Source of the DNA: Dipodascopsis uninucleata var. uninucleata
Lineage: Eukaryota; Ascomycota; Lipomycetes; Lipomycetales; Lipomycetaceae
Length of the DNA: 64,000 bases
Assembly: GCA_030568195.1 (NCBI GenBank)
Contig: JAJLTO010000018.1
Location: 165,733 to 229,732, forward strand
Reading direction: 5' to 3'
Notes under the pieces: model-generated
Databases searched by the model: none
The model's input: only the letters and a program-made list of their open reading frames with translations
Told to the model about the DNA's origin: nothing
Made by a program: the position numbers and the translations under genes
Shown: positions 1 to 10,776 of the stretch, piece after piece
Numbering within the stretch: the first letter of the stretch is position 1
Layout of the letters: each line of letters begins with the position of its first letter

Positions 1-588
1 TATTTGCACTACATTGCATATATTTGCATTTCAGTCCCTTTTTCCTCACTTTCATTATTTTCGCCAACTATTGTATCTGGACTAAATTATAATGGGCTTA
101 GAGCTCAACTTTTTACTGTCCCGCCTTATGCGTGTGCATTTGTTACTACCGTTGTTGTCGCTTTTACTGCTGATCATTATAATGAGCGTTCATTACACTC
201 AATGGGAGGATTAATTGTCGGTGGTATTTGCTTTGTTATTCAAGCGTGTTTGGCAGACGATGCTTTTAAAGCTAGATATGCTATGTTATGTATTGGAGCA
301 ATGGGCTCATTCGCATGCATTCCTCCTCTACTTGGATGGCTTTCTAGCAACCTATTTAGTACTGGATCGATAGGACTTGCGGTTGCTATGAATGTTTCCT
401 TCGGGGGACCAGGTCAAATTATTGGTGTGTGGATTTATAAAGCTAGCGAGGCTCCGGGCTATGTTACAGGACACTCTGTTAATGCTGCATTTTTGTTTTT
501 CGGTGCGATATTAGTTTTGATATTGCGATTCATGTATGTAAGACGAAACAAGTCTATTCCAGATGGTCAGCGTAAATGGGTTCTTTAA
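1..588 (+). CDS. MFS transporter, anion:cation symporter (Dal5/Tna1-like), C-terminal part
   Basis: This is the C-terminal 195 codons of a major facilitator superfamily transporter; the frame is open from base 1, so the N-terminal half lies outside the window. About six hydrophobic segments are separated by short polar loops, matching the second half of a 12-helix carrier. The stretch LFSPTIV...AQLFTVPPY followed by the loop ADHYNER, and the late GPGQIIGVWIYKASEAPGY segment, resemble the allantoate/nicotinate/pantothenate permease group (ACS family). The protein ends in a short basic tail with IPDGQRKWVL, typical of this group. It would import a small organic anion across the plasma membrane; the substrate cannot be told from this part. 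It lies upstream of a Zn2Cys6 regulator on the same strand. The family call is firm and the substrate class is inferred. Confidence 0.85.
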   Translation, partial: YLHYIAYICISVPFSSLSLFSPTIVSGLNYNGLRAQLFTVPPYACAFVTTVVVAFTADHYNERSLHSMGGLIVGGICFVIQACLADDAFKARYAMLCIGAMGSFACIPPLLGWLSSNLFSTGSIGLAVAMNVSFGGPGQIIGVWIYKASEAPGYVTGHSVNAAFLFFGAILVLILRFMYVRRNKSIPDGQRKWVL

Positions 589-1482
589 ATATGATGATTT
601 ATGGCGCTATTTGTTTTGGGATTGGGATCTGTTCCAGTAAGACTAGCTAGCGCATCATTATAGACTCGTGCTTTGAAATTTATTGTATAGATATTGCGAG
701 TTATTTGTGTGGCCTTTCGTAACGGTAAGGATGAGACCGTGCGTATATCGCGCTGATATTAAGGAATTGTGGACCATGTTGTAAATAATTAGTTTCTAAG
801 ATAATATTGTTACTGTATTGCTTCTAACGAAAATTCCATAAGGTAGAAGATTATAGTATCTGTCTGACACGAGACTGAACTATAAATGGCATCAATCCTG
901 AAAGTAAATAACTAGTCCCTGAAAAGGTCCTACAGATTATCATTGCCATGCTTCCCCGCAGCAACCATAAGAATCTTAATGATAAATCTTAGTACCACGC
1001 TGTTAGATTATAACTTTATAATATATGGTACCTTTGACAACTATCTTCCTGAACGTAAATAAATATTGTCAACCCAAACCTCATAACAAGAAAAAGCGCT
1101 TTCTAATTGCATGCCAGCTTCTAGACAGATACTCGACAAAGCAATTCAACTACTAATTTGTTTGCTATAACGAGTAGATCATGAGATAAAAGAAAACGCT
1201 TGGACTCACACTTTTCGTTTTAAAGCTCCATTAACAGGAAGTGCATCATCTAATATCTAAATGAGTTATTAGTTTAGTCCACTCTGAATATATCGTAAGA
1301 ATTCAAAGAAGCTCTAAACGATATCGAACACAGGTTGCAGATGGCGTCGAGGTCCGCTATTGAGAACCGAATCAATATACATAGTACTTTATCCTGAACT
1401 AGCAAGTCAATCAGTTGCTTTGCTGGCCATTTGGCGATTGTGCAGTTATAACGATACGTAGAGAAAGTTTTAGTGGCGACAA
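589..1482. other. intergenic, no gene seen
   Basis: About 0.9 kb of AT-rich sequence between the transporter and the zinc-cluster regulator. I see no convincing ORF, tRNA or repeat. The 3' part must hold the promoter of the regulator. An ATGCAG just before the first zinc-cluster codons could alternatively serve as an intron acceptor. Confidence 0.6.
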
Positions 1483-3984
1483 ATGCAGGCGTGCGATAGA
1501 TGTCATACCCGTAAAATAAAATGCGATCGTCGACTGCCAGCATGCGGGCCATGCCTGAAAGCCGGGAAGACGTGTCAGCATACAGACAGGGTGAAGCAAA
1601 GGACGTATCCTCGAGGGTATATAGAACGTCTAGAGGATAAAATCAAGGCGCTTGAACTTTTAAACGGCTCACTTCAGAAACAATTATTACAGAATCAGCC
1701 TACTGAAGCAGATACAGCTTCTGGCTGTACTGCTAAGACAAAGCAGTCAATGGAGTACTGGTCTGACGATAGAAATAATCAAAATACTTCTCATAATTGC
1801 CAATCTGAACATGAGGACGACAGAAGTGACCGAAAAAAACAGACTTTTGAGGATGAAATAGACGAAGTTACTTCTGTGGCAAGTTACCTCTCTTTAACAG
1901 CAGCTGGAGATACGCGGTATCTAGGTTCAAGCTCAGGAGTACTATTTGCGCAGATTGTTAGTTCGATGATAATATCGTCAGCTAGGCGTCGTGGCCGTAG
2001 TCATACAGATCATATACTAGCTCCCCAGTTCGCTCCATTAGGATCAAGTACGGAAGATGAAGATGAGGACGCCGACGGCAAATTAATGGATATCACGAAT
2101 GATATCACCAATACTGATAGTGATGTCGGGAAATGTATTACTCCAGAACTTCCTCGTCGCTCTGTTGTCCAGCATCTTTTAAAAATATATTTCACGCACA
2201 TACACATTTCTTTCCCTTTTCTCTCTGAACATGAAACTTTGGAAGCTATCGATAGAATCTATAACGATACCGGATATTATCGCAAAAACGTTTTTTGGTC
2301 TTTTGTTTTTGATATGATTTTGGCTATAGCTACGTCTACGGTCCAAAAATATGAATGGAATCTAGTTGCATCACCAGAGTCATACAGTCAGAGAGCAACT
2401 CAAAAGCTCAATCGAGTGCTTTGTCTAAAGGGCACTAAGCCTCTTATTGCTGTACTACTTCTGTCCGTTTATTCACTGATGCATGATACGTCAGCTAGTG
2501 TATGGCATCTTGTTGGCATTGCTGTTCGTTTATGTATGGAACTGGGATTGCATCGCGACTCTGGTCGCGAACAAGTAAGTTTCTTTGAAACTGAAATGCG
2601 AAGACGCTGCTTTTGGTGTGTTTTTGCGCTCGATCGAATGGTCAGTGTCACTTTAGGCCGTCCACTAGGAATAAACGACAACGATATTGATGTTTCGTTA
2701 CCTACATCGCATACAGATGAATGCTTATGGTCTCGTAAGGAGATGCATAAAGGCGATATATTCGTCTGCACTTGTCCATCGTTGTCACCTTTTGTGCATA
2801 TTCTTGGTATGCGCGATTTATCTGGAAAAATACTCTGTGGATTATATTCCAACTGTCCAGAAAAGGTTTTATCTTCTCACGAAGAACTTAGGAAGCGGTT
2901 AGACAGATTGCTAGAGAGTTGGAACGAAAACATCTCAATGCTAAATCTTTTAAAACCAATATCAAGTACAGATATACATGACAATCCTGGTCCACCAGTC
3001 TCTTGTTTCGCTGACGAAAGCTGGTATCATTTGATATATTTTAATAATAAACTACTACTTCATCGTCCATCGTTGGTGTTTAAGCATGCGAGTGACGAAA
3101 CTATTTTCACAATTCTGGAGGCATCTCGGGGTTCTTTGAATATTTATTCGTCTCTACATCGCTCTCGAAGATTGAACTATTCTTGGTTAACTTTACATGC
3201 CGTATTCATGGCAGGTCTTTCCTACCTATACAGTATTGCAAAGTTGATGTATAACCCCAAAAATATGAAAAAGCTTCCTAGGAATCTTACCATCATAGAT
3301 GAAACTAGATCATGTTCAAATGTCCTCACAGCAATTTGTGAGAGATGGAATTCTTCAAGAGATTGCCAGATTATCTTCGACAGACTCTCAGGACTTATCT
3401 TGGCGGAGGTTCTAGAGCGACAGGCAGCATATCAGCGTCAGTTCGGATCTAGCTCTTTTGAAGCAGCATCGTCACCACCGTTTGATGGATTTTCTATGTC
3501 TGGAGACAATCTAGGGTCGTCAACCATATCTGACTTTAGCAAAGATACAGCCGCTGATTCAACTTCAGATGTGCGCAGTCAAGAGCTACGCGACTGTCTG
3601 GGAGATCTACAGACTATATTTTCCAATGACTCGTTCTTCTCAGGATCTGGGGTTGTGATGTCAATGAACAATGACTGGCTTGGTTTACAGTCGAACTATA
3701 CTTCCAATAAATTCTCTCCGGAATGTAGTTCGCAGACATTAAATAATGTTGATACAGCAGTTATACAACAGTCACACTCATTAGACTCATCTAATAGTCC
3801 CACTACGACCGCTTCGTCTGCGTCTATAAGAGCTGATAGTCGTGATGCGCAGAATTTGCCTTTTACTATGCAGAATGCTGCAACTTCTTTCAACTACGAT
3901 CCGCAGATGCTCAATACTGACATTGATGGTATTTTCAGTTCAGCGTTTGTAGGTGATTGGAAGTTCGATATACTTGAAAAGTAA
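1483..3984 (+). CDS. Zn2Cys6 fungal-specific transcription factor
   Basis: A nuclear DNA-binding regulator of 833 residues in one exon. Residues 4-31 form a Gal4-type binuclear zinc cluster with six cysteines (spacings 2, 6, 6, 2 and 6; core ACDRCHTRKIKCD). A basic linker follows, then a leucine-heptad segment (YIERLEDKIKALELLNGSL, about residues 46-64) for dimerisation. The middle homology region (fungal_trans) runs roughly from residue 230 to 500, with recognisable blocks such as LLKIYFTHIHISFPF, MELGLHRDSGRE and RRRCFWCVFALDR. The last 190 residues are Ser/Thr/Asp-rich and may be an activation domain. The start leaves only three residues before the first cysteine, which is unusually short. 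The bases before GCGTGCGAT end in CAG and could be a splice acceptor, so an upstream exon is possible. Targets are unknown; it sits next to a transporter gene. Confidence 0.9.
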   Translation: MQACDRCHTRKIKCDRRLPACGPCLKAGKTCQHTDRVKQRTYPRGYIERLEDKIKALELLNGSLQKQLLQNQPTEADTASGCTAKTKQSMEYWSDDRNNQNTSHNCQSEHEDDRSDRKKQTFEDEIDEVTSVASYLSLTAAGDTRYLGSSSGVLFAQIVSSMIISSARRRGRSHTDHILAPQFAPLGSSTEDEDEDADGKLMDITNDITNTDSDVGKCITPELPRRSVVQHLLKIYFTHIHISFPFLSEHETLEAIDRIYNDTGYYRKNVFWSFVFDMILAIATSTVQKYEWNLVASPESYSQRATQKLNRVLCLKGTKPLIAVLLLSVYSLMHDTSASVWHLVGIAVRLCMELGLHRDSGREQVSFFETEMRRRCFWCVFALDRMVSVTLGRPLGINDNDIDVSLPTSHTDECLWSRKEMHKGDIFVCTCPSLSPFVHILGMRDLSGKILCGLYSNCPEKVLSSHEELRKRLDRLLESWNENISMLNLLKPISSTDIHDNPGPPVSCFADESWYHLIYFNNKLLLHRPSLVFKHASDETIFTILEASRGSLNIYSSLHRSRRLNYSWLTLHAVFMAGLSYLYSIAKLMYNPKNMKKLPRNLTIIDETRSCSNVLTAICERWNSSRDCQIIFDRLSGLILAEVLERQAAYQRQFGSSSFEAASSPPFDGFSMSGDNLGSSTISDFSKDTAADSTSDVRSQELRDCLGDLQTIFSNDSFFSGSGVVMSMNNDWLGLQSNYTSNKFSPECSSQTLNNVDTAVIQQSHSLDSSNSPTTTASSASIRADSRDAQNLPFTMQNAATSFNYDPQMLNTDIDGIFSSAFVGDWKFDILEK

Positions 3985-5241
3985 TCAGCTTTCTGTAACT
4001 AAAAATGGCAAGATAGGTCATACACGAAAGTCTCGTGATGTAATAAATTTTTAAGGTCTCGATATATAGATATGTTCCCTATTTGAATACAAGTTCACAC
4101 ATATATACGCATTGTATGTGTCTGTATACAATAACTCGTATAAATTAAAAATATTTTGTCCAGGTTCGCTATTCTATAAAGAGCAGCAGCTGAAGCTTGT
4201 TGTCCTACTCCCAATGAACTGGATCAATTAGAGAATTTGCTATGCGTTATTATCAAGGCATTATTTAGATATGGCGCACTCTGGTATTTCTTGAAGTAAA
4301 TTACTCACTAGATTATATGGTATCTCTTTCTACTACATCGTCAATCTGATATCGCATAATAATTACCCGTACATATTAAAAGATTAACTTTGGGATCTCG
4401 CTGGTACTACGTAAACCTAATGGGCATCAGGCATATCACGTGACTGATAATACAACGTCGTGTAACAACACTGTTATTTCTGATTAACGTATTATAAGTT
4501 TAGGGTATTTCCAAGTACTCTCTCGTCTAAGAAAGGAACTGCGGCGATTTTTAAGTCTTACGCCAGCGAAAAGCAGCCTTTTCAGAGTCTTTAATTATTA
4601 AATTACGCACTATTGGCTCGCAGGTGTTTAGATATCTCTTTCGGATTATCATATCTGTTATAAGAGCATAAATACGCCGAGAGCAGATCTTATATAATAG
4701 AATATAGAACGAATTGATCTAAACTAGCTCTAAGCCATCTTTGACAGGTAGATCTCTAGTTTATAATACGTATATATATATATCGCTGCTTGTGAAGACT
4801 GCATTGTCTGAAGATCTTTAAGTGAATTTTATGTGCACTCAATCCAGAGATATATTTGTTCTTAACTATATCTATCAACAGTAGGTCCAAATACTTTTTA
4901 GTTTGGCATTACCTGGCTGATTACTGGAGTCGTGGAAGAGCAATCTACCGGGTCAACTCGAGACAGACCCTTATAGTGGTTGGGGTCTTTTTTCTACCGT
5001 GTACACAGATAGACTGGCTCTCACTTCTTCTCAGCTGTCTTTAGTGGAGACTTTCTTTCTCTGAAGCTGATATCGAAGCTGAATCTGCTCTTCGTTTAGT
5101 CTATCTTCTAGATATTAGTAGAGTATATTAAAGAAATTCCTGAAGGTTAGCTTTAACGAGCCTAACAAGTCTTCGCTGATCAGTGGTGGAGACATTACAT
5201 CTTTCGGATTAGTTTTAAAAGTAAAGATTTCGCACATAACA
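3985..5241. other. intergenic / long 5' region of the kinase gene
   Basis: About 1.26 kb without a convincing gene. It holds a TCACGTGAC E-box near 4437, a short TA run near 4771-4784, and a hairpin with a T-tract at 4965-4993. The long gap upstream of a kinase with an 18-nt first exon suggests a long regulatory leader, but no transcript boundaries can be seen. Confidence 0.5.
4965..4993 (+). other. hairpin followed by a T-tract
   Basis: AGACCC (4965-4970) pairs with GGGTCT (4983-4988) across a 12-nt loop, and the 3' arm runs straight into six T residues. It looks like an RNA polymerase III style stop or a leader hairpin. No A-box or B-box, tRNA fold or known small RNA was recognised around it, so chance is possible. 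Confidence 0.3.
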
Positions 5242-7057
5242 ATGATGCCTGTCATTGAGGTAAGTAATTTCGTCATTAGAACATTTTATGTAGAAGTTGC
5301 AGATTAGTATATAAGGATGGCTACGATAAGTAGCTTGATAATAGCATTGTGGGGCTCCGTGATATGCAGGTGCTAACTAAGCACAACAGAATATTAGAAA
5401 TTTTATTCGACATGGAAAGCAAGCGCAAACTCCTCTAGAGGATGACATGTACAGTAATGGTGAAAGTGCATTTGGAAATAGTGCTACATCTCAGGTGCAG
5501 ATCAGTGCAACCGAGTTGATCGACAGCAAAGACAATTACGATGCAATTGTTCGTATAGTTGCAGAAGAGAGCGAGGAGAAATCAAAATTGCCTCTCTATC
5601 CTGGACTAGAGCGATGGAGGTTATTGGAGAAGATGGGCGATGGTGCTTTTTCAAATGTCTACAAGGCTCAAAATCGAGATACAAAGGAACTGGCAGCTAT
5701 CAAAGTTGTTCGTAAGTACGACATGAAGGCTGAAACGCGAGGTAGACACCGGTTGGCAGAAGAAGCCAAGAAGCAGCAGAAAACTGTGGAGAGATCTAGT
5801 ATTTTAAAGGAAGTCTCTTTGCTAAGACAGATTAATCATCCAAATATTGTATCTTTGCTCGACTTCTTTGAAAGTGAAGATTACTATTACATTATTATGG
5901 AGCTTCTTCCAGGCGGTGAGCTTTTCCACCAAATTGTCCGTTTAACTTACTTCTCTGAAGATCTAGCACGTCACGTAATTGTACAGGTCGCGGAAGCTCT
6001 CCGGTATTTGCATGAGGAATGTGGCATTGTTCATCGTGATATTAAGCCGGAGAATATCCTTTTCTATCCAATACCATACATTCCTTCAAAAGAGATTAAG
6101 TTTCGTCCAGGAGATGAAGACAAAGCTGACGAGGGCGAATTTATCCCTGGCGTTGGTGGTGGTGGTATTGGTAAAATAAAAATTGCTGATTTTGGCTTGT
6201 CCAAAGTTGTTTGGGACTCAAAGACCATGACGCCTTGCGGAACTGTCGGATACACAGCTCCCGAGATCGTGAAAGATGAACGCTATTCAAAGTCTGTGGA
6301 TATGTGGGCACTTGGCTGTGTTCTGTATACATTGCTTTGTGGTTTCCCTCCTTTCTACGATGAATCAATACAATCGCTAACAGAGAAAGTGGCTAGGGGA
6401 CAGTATACTTTTCTTAGTCCATGGTGGGACCCTATAAGTAAAGGTGCAAAGGATTTGGTTTCTCACTTGCTCACTGTCGATCCTGAGAGACGTTATACCA
6501 TAGAACAATTTCTTGAGCATCCTTGGGTCACGCAATCTAATGCTCCTACGGTTCCAGCTCATGACGCTCCTCCCATGACGTCTTATTCTGTTGATCTGCC
6601 AAGTCCAATGATTATGGACATTCTTGATACTCCTTTGGCAACTACAAGAGGTAACCGATCTCCAGTTGCAAATACACTTAAGGAAGTTTTTGATGTTTCT
6701 TATGCTGTACACCGTATGGAAGAAGAGGGTGCTCGAAAACTAGGTGGTGCTCAGAATCTGGGTCTTCTAAATGAAGAGGATGAGGACGAGGATGACGATG
6801 AATTTTCACTCTCAGTAGGTGCTGAGAGAATGAAGCAGGTCGAGGCAGGCTTGCTCAGCGTTCACATGAGTAATAATCATGGCCAAGTTCCTCTAGGTCA
6901 AGCTACTAATCGTCAGACCGTTGGTAAACATATCAGCAAGGCCCCAATCAATAAGCGAAAAGGTGGGTTTGAGCTATCTCTTGATGGAGCTACTCTTTTG
7001 GAACGACGACGAGCGAAAGGGGCACATATCGCTAAATCTCCGATAGCTGTTTCTTAG
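5242..7057 (+). CDS. Srk1/Rck2-like MAPK-activated Ser/Thr protein kinase (CAMK group)
   Basis: The exons are 5242-5259 (MMPVIE) and 5390-7057, giving 542 residues. The intron starts GTAAGT and ends with branch TGCTAACT and acceptor ACAACAG, and the frame is kept. The start is chosen because the first in-frame ATG of the large exon (5447) would drop the segment NIRNFIRHGKQAQTP, which is in frame right up to the acceptor. The kinase domain covers roughly residues 85-390: glycine loop GDGAFSNVYKA, ATP-binding lysine in AAIKVV, catalytic HRDIKPEN (D223), DFG, and GTVGYTAPE. A roughly 45-residue insert between HRD and DFG is typical of the Rck1/Rck2/Srk1 branch. These kinases are phosphorylated by stress MAPKs (Hog1/Sty1) and act in osmotic and oxidative stress. 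The C-terminal tail holds an acidic stretch (EEDEDEDDDEF). The family call is strong; the pathway role is by analogy. Confidence 0.85.
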
Positions 7058-7392
7058 TTTAAGGAATTGCATTTGAAAATTTGCATCGGTTCATTTATCA
7101 TATATCTATATATTTTTCATATTTTTTCTTAAGTTGCGTTATTTGATTTAAGATATACAAATTATGTTTATTTTCTTGGCTTTTAGTTTGTTTGATTCTT
7201 CTTGTATCTCTTACCAAACTGTTCGCACATCTAATACTTTTTGATGAAATGATTTACTCTTTATATTTAAATTTTCGTATTTATTTTGGACTCCGATTAC
7301 TTTAGTACATTGATTTTTCGATTCGATTATTGAAGAGTATTGGCACATTAATTCGGAATAATGTAATCAGATGCTAATAAGTCGATCTGAAG
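7058..7392. other. convergent intergenic region
   Basis: T-rich 3' regions of the kinase (plus strand) and the esterase (minus strand). No gene seen. Confidence 0.6.
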
Positions 7393-8993
7393 TTATCTAC
7401 ATTCAAAACTTTCATGTAAATTGATATCTCCGCTCCCTTTGTATGTAGGAATATTTGGCCACGCACAGTATGGACGTGTACGTTTAATACCGTTAGAGAC
7501 TATGTTGTTGTGATATTGGGTTGCTATCAGTTTATCTGGTGCTCGACCCTTCTCAAACCATTCGACAACAGCCTCTACAGGGTCAAAAACGTTTGGCCCA
7601 TATCCTCCTCCACAATGCCGCACACCAGGCTGAAAAAATATTCTCATACTATCACTCAGCTCTTGATATGACATAGAGATGATTTTACTTACCTTGTCAA
7701 AGTACTCTATAACGAAGTCTTGAGCGTTGTACTCATCAGACCAGCCTTGATGAATAAGCAGCTTACCCCCATTGAGAATAAACGTAGAAATGTCAGGGTT
7801 TATATTGTCAATTTGACGTCCAACTATCGAATCATAGTTTGGAACGTCACTATGAAAATCAAATGAGTCTATGCCGTTGTAGTCTAATCCCTTTCCCCAT
7901 AAATTTTGCATCAAGACTTCTGTGAAAGCTCTGTCTAGAACACCTTCTTGTACAACAAGTGCACCTTCACACCCTGGAAAAAAACGGTTGTACAATCTGT
8001 CTCCCGTTATTGAGTCCATAGCCCCCTGATATATCTTCCACATGGCCTCTGCTTGGTTAATGCTGATACAGGGTAATACCCGAGCGGAACTGTTATGTTT
8101 GCCTGTACTCGTATCACATACAAGATCGTAAGGGTTGAAGTCACAAGCTTCGGGATCTGATATAAGGCCGTCCTCGATTCCATCATACGAGTCGCACTTG
8201 GATATTGCCGCCATTTCTATGCCCTCAAGCTCTTTAGTAGTAAGGTACGCGGAGCCTTTTGTGACGATAGTATTATAAAGGAAACTAAGGGCTAAATGAG
8301 AATAGTGTGCTCCAGGAGCTCCAGCTACTATACCATTAAAATCGTGCGGGTAATTTTGAACGAGGGCGAACCCTTGTGCTCCACCAGTAGAGCATCCTCT
8401 ATAATAGCTTGTTCGTGGAGCAAGATTATAGTATTTCTCTATGAGATACTTTGATGCTAGTGCAGTAAAGTGAATCGAATTTTTGATCCAATCCGCAGTC
8501 TGAACTGAGTTGTGTAGGAAGTCAACCTGCACGCCCGCGACAGCAGAGAAGTTAGAAGGTAAATAATGACCGCTATCACATTGAGATGTTGCATATCCAT
8601 GATTAACACCATATGCCAATACTCCTGGGGTCACAGAGCCCGCTAAACCACCATTGCCCATCGCCAAGTATCGTTCATTCCAAGATGTACGATCTACCAG
8701 CCAAAGTTCGAATGTAATGTTCTGTGATGGAAGGTTGGATATAGAGCCAAACAGTCGACAAAACGCGTTCTGATTAAGCTCCCTTTCTCCTAAAGGAAAA
8801 TTTGCATGATCAAGTTCTGTCATATTATGAGTCATAGCAGGATAGTACTCCGTTGAATGTACGGTCAAGTTGTGCATAAGAACGACATTCTTCACAAAAT
8901 CTAAACAGTAAGATCTCTCGGTCCCCGCGATCGCCGTATCAACGTCAAAAACATAGAACGTAAAAAATAATTGGAAGACTATCAATATGAGTA
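7393..8993 (-). CDS. secreted tannase / feruloyl esterase family hydrolase (5' end incomplete)
   Basis: An alpha/beta hydrolase of the fungal tannase/feruloyl esterase B family (about 530 residues), expected to be secreted and to cleave phenolic esters such as feruloyl or galloyl groups. The nucleophile elbow is YYRGCSTGGAQG (about residue 195-205). The acid lies in GWSDEYNAQ and the histidine in VRHCGGG. DPEACDFNP matches the calcium-binding lid segment of the family. Several N-glycosylation sequons are present. No ATG lies between the frame's upstream stop (9019-9021) and a hydrophobic signal-like stretch (LILIVFQLFFTFYVF), so the start codon must be in an upstream exon. One unproven option is ATG at 9039 (MLI...) spliced to the acceptor CAAATAG at 8994, but its donor GTTGGC is poor. 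A GTAAGT...TTTTTTCAG pair inside the gene is treated as coding (see rejected list). Confidence 0.85.
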
Positions 8994-10079
8994 CTATTTG
9001 AGGTCTATATAAAACTTCTTAGTTCAGCCAACTGAGCATCTTTCGTTTGCCTGCCTAAAATCAAGAATAAATCCCAACTTGTCATTCTTTGGCTGTGGTC
9101 CGAATACAGGATTGGAATTTCAAATTTGAGATTTACTTACAGATAAAGAATCAACCGGAGTATTTTATAATTTCTAGGAGACAGTACTTCCAGTTCTGCG
9201 TGTAAATTAAAATACACTCTTTCCTGTTCATTATTTACATCCACTTCTCCCGGGATCAGATCACAGTAAGTCGTCTCCAGGGACATCCCGCATTTCACTT
9301 TAGAAAATACTAGGAAACTTTTCTCCTACCAAAAATCTTTCTTCTAGTTCTTCCTTTATTAGATCTGATAGTCCAGTTTGGATAATCTAAGCAATATTAT
9401 TGATAATTCAAAGCTTCTGAAAAGTAAGCCAGCATGAAGCAATCTTCTTGTTCTATCTCTCCGGTAACTGTAAGATAAATAAACTCTAAATGTGGTAGGG
9501 AGTTTACATATTGTTTATCCTGCATAATTTCTGAGTTAATACTTGTTTAAGCTTACCTGGTATAAAACCATCTACCATACATTTACATCTCAATATTATA
9601 CTAATGCTATATATACGTTATACATTATATATAACTCCTCGGATAAGACTAATGATATCTATAGAGAGTATGCTTGTTTTGATACGAAGCGAAATGATTT
9701 GATTTCCGTTCTGCTTTCTCTTTCTAAAACATACTAAGCAGTTAAGAATTATTAGTTTACTAATGGTTAATTTTCTTGGTCGATTGACTTAAATAAAGAA
9801 CGTTTCTAACGCGAATCTCCACTGAGAGCCAAGTCTTTTAATAATAAGGCCTAATTGAGCAGCTAGCTTCAAATTCATATCTAAGAAGCTACATAAAATC
9901 AAGAAAGTCCCTTTTTGTGGAGTTACTGAATACAATAGCATCTAATTTATATGCTAATCGAACTATATAGGGTTATTGTTCACGCGACTTGAATATAGCA
10001 CAGCTGAATGTGATCGTAAGGTCAAAAATATTTGAGCGTATACGAGTATCGCATTACCCGGCAATTGATTCTAAGATTT
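8994..10079. other. intergenic, no gene seen
   Basis: Upstream region of the esterase followed by AT-rich sequence. It contains a GTAAGT donor on the minus strand near 9133-9138 that could belong to a 5' exon of the esterase. Otherwise no ORF of note. It leads into a decayed LTR. Confidence 0.5.
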
Positions 10080-10478
10080 TGCACCAGTAACTCTAGAATC
10101 TAAAAAAGATTGTCGAGATATGATGAGGATGTCCTCTACTTCTGTGGACTTTCGATCTGACTGATCTGACGGCTGGCACCGTGTGTTCTGAACTCTGCAC
10201 CTTTTACTACTAGATGGTATTTATATTGGCCGTGTAGTCTGCATTGTTTCCAACTACTTCACAAGCAATTGTCTTTCTTTTATTGTAGCGCTTTGCGTTG
10301 TTTGTGTAACCATCACACAAAGTATGCCTGTACCATATTCAACGTTTGACTTTCAGCTCATTTGCAATGTTCAATTAACTTAAGTAATTCTTGTTTCTTC
10401 TAAATATTACAACTTGAATATCCAACTTTTGACAGCTACCAAACAATAAATTTCCCTTCTCAAATTCATATTCCGCTG
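10080..10478 (-). repeat. degenerate copia LTR (family shared with 62866-63277)
   Basis: About 399 bp. It shares diverged blocks with the LTRs near 63 kb. On the plus strand these include GTTTGTGTAACC followed by ATATTC(T)ATTCAAC..., then GAATATCCAACTTTTGA, then AGTTACCAAAC/AGCTACCAAAC with AAATTT, then TTCTCAAATTCAT. The end that should read TCCAACA is mutated to TTCCGCTG. The outer boundaries are approximate. Confidence 0.6.
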
Positions 10479-10569
10479 TTTTCAGGTGCATAGACGGTTG
10501 TAAACTATTGAATCATTCCTGTTTCTGTACATAGTTTGCTAAGCAACGCATTCTTTCTCATTTGACTTA

Positions 10570-10776
10570 TTATCCAGGTTTATCTTGAGTATCTCTTCCT
10601 ACTCTATATTCTTTCTCTTCTAGCTTTGACATCGATATGACGTTTGACTCTTCTTTGGTACATGATAAACATTCCGTATAGCCAGCTGGTTTTTTCAAGT
10701 GTAGCTCAGCTATTCCATTTCTATCTACTTTGGGGCTAAAGCTACCAAGTATCTGTACTCTTTGGCGGTCTTTCAC
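10570..10776 (-). pseudogene. copia pol protease-region fragment
   Basis: A 68-codon open fragment with the motif ISMSKLEEKEYRV, which in intact copia polyproteins follows the aspartic protease. The expected DSGA active-site block just upstream is replaced by a sequence with an in-frame stop. There is no ATG in the correct frame. It is part of relic A. Confidence 0.7.

Noticed and set aside
7631-7693. GTAAGT...TTTTTTCAG pair of 63 nt inside the esterase that looks like an intron
   Set aside because: It is in frame without stops, and the residues it encodes (VSKIISMSYQELSDSMRIFFQ) fit the helix and strand that precede the catalytic PG(V/M)xHC motif in tannase/feruloyl esterases, so it reads as coding. 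Alternative splicing is not excluded.
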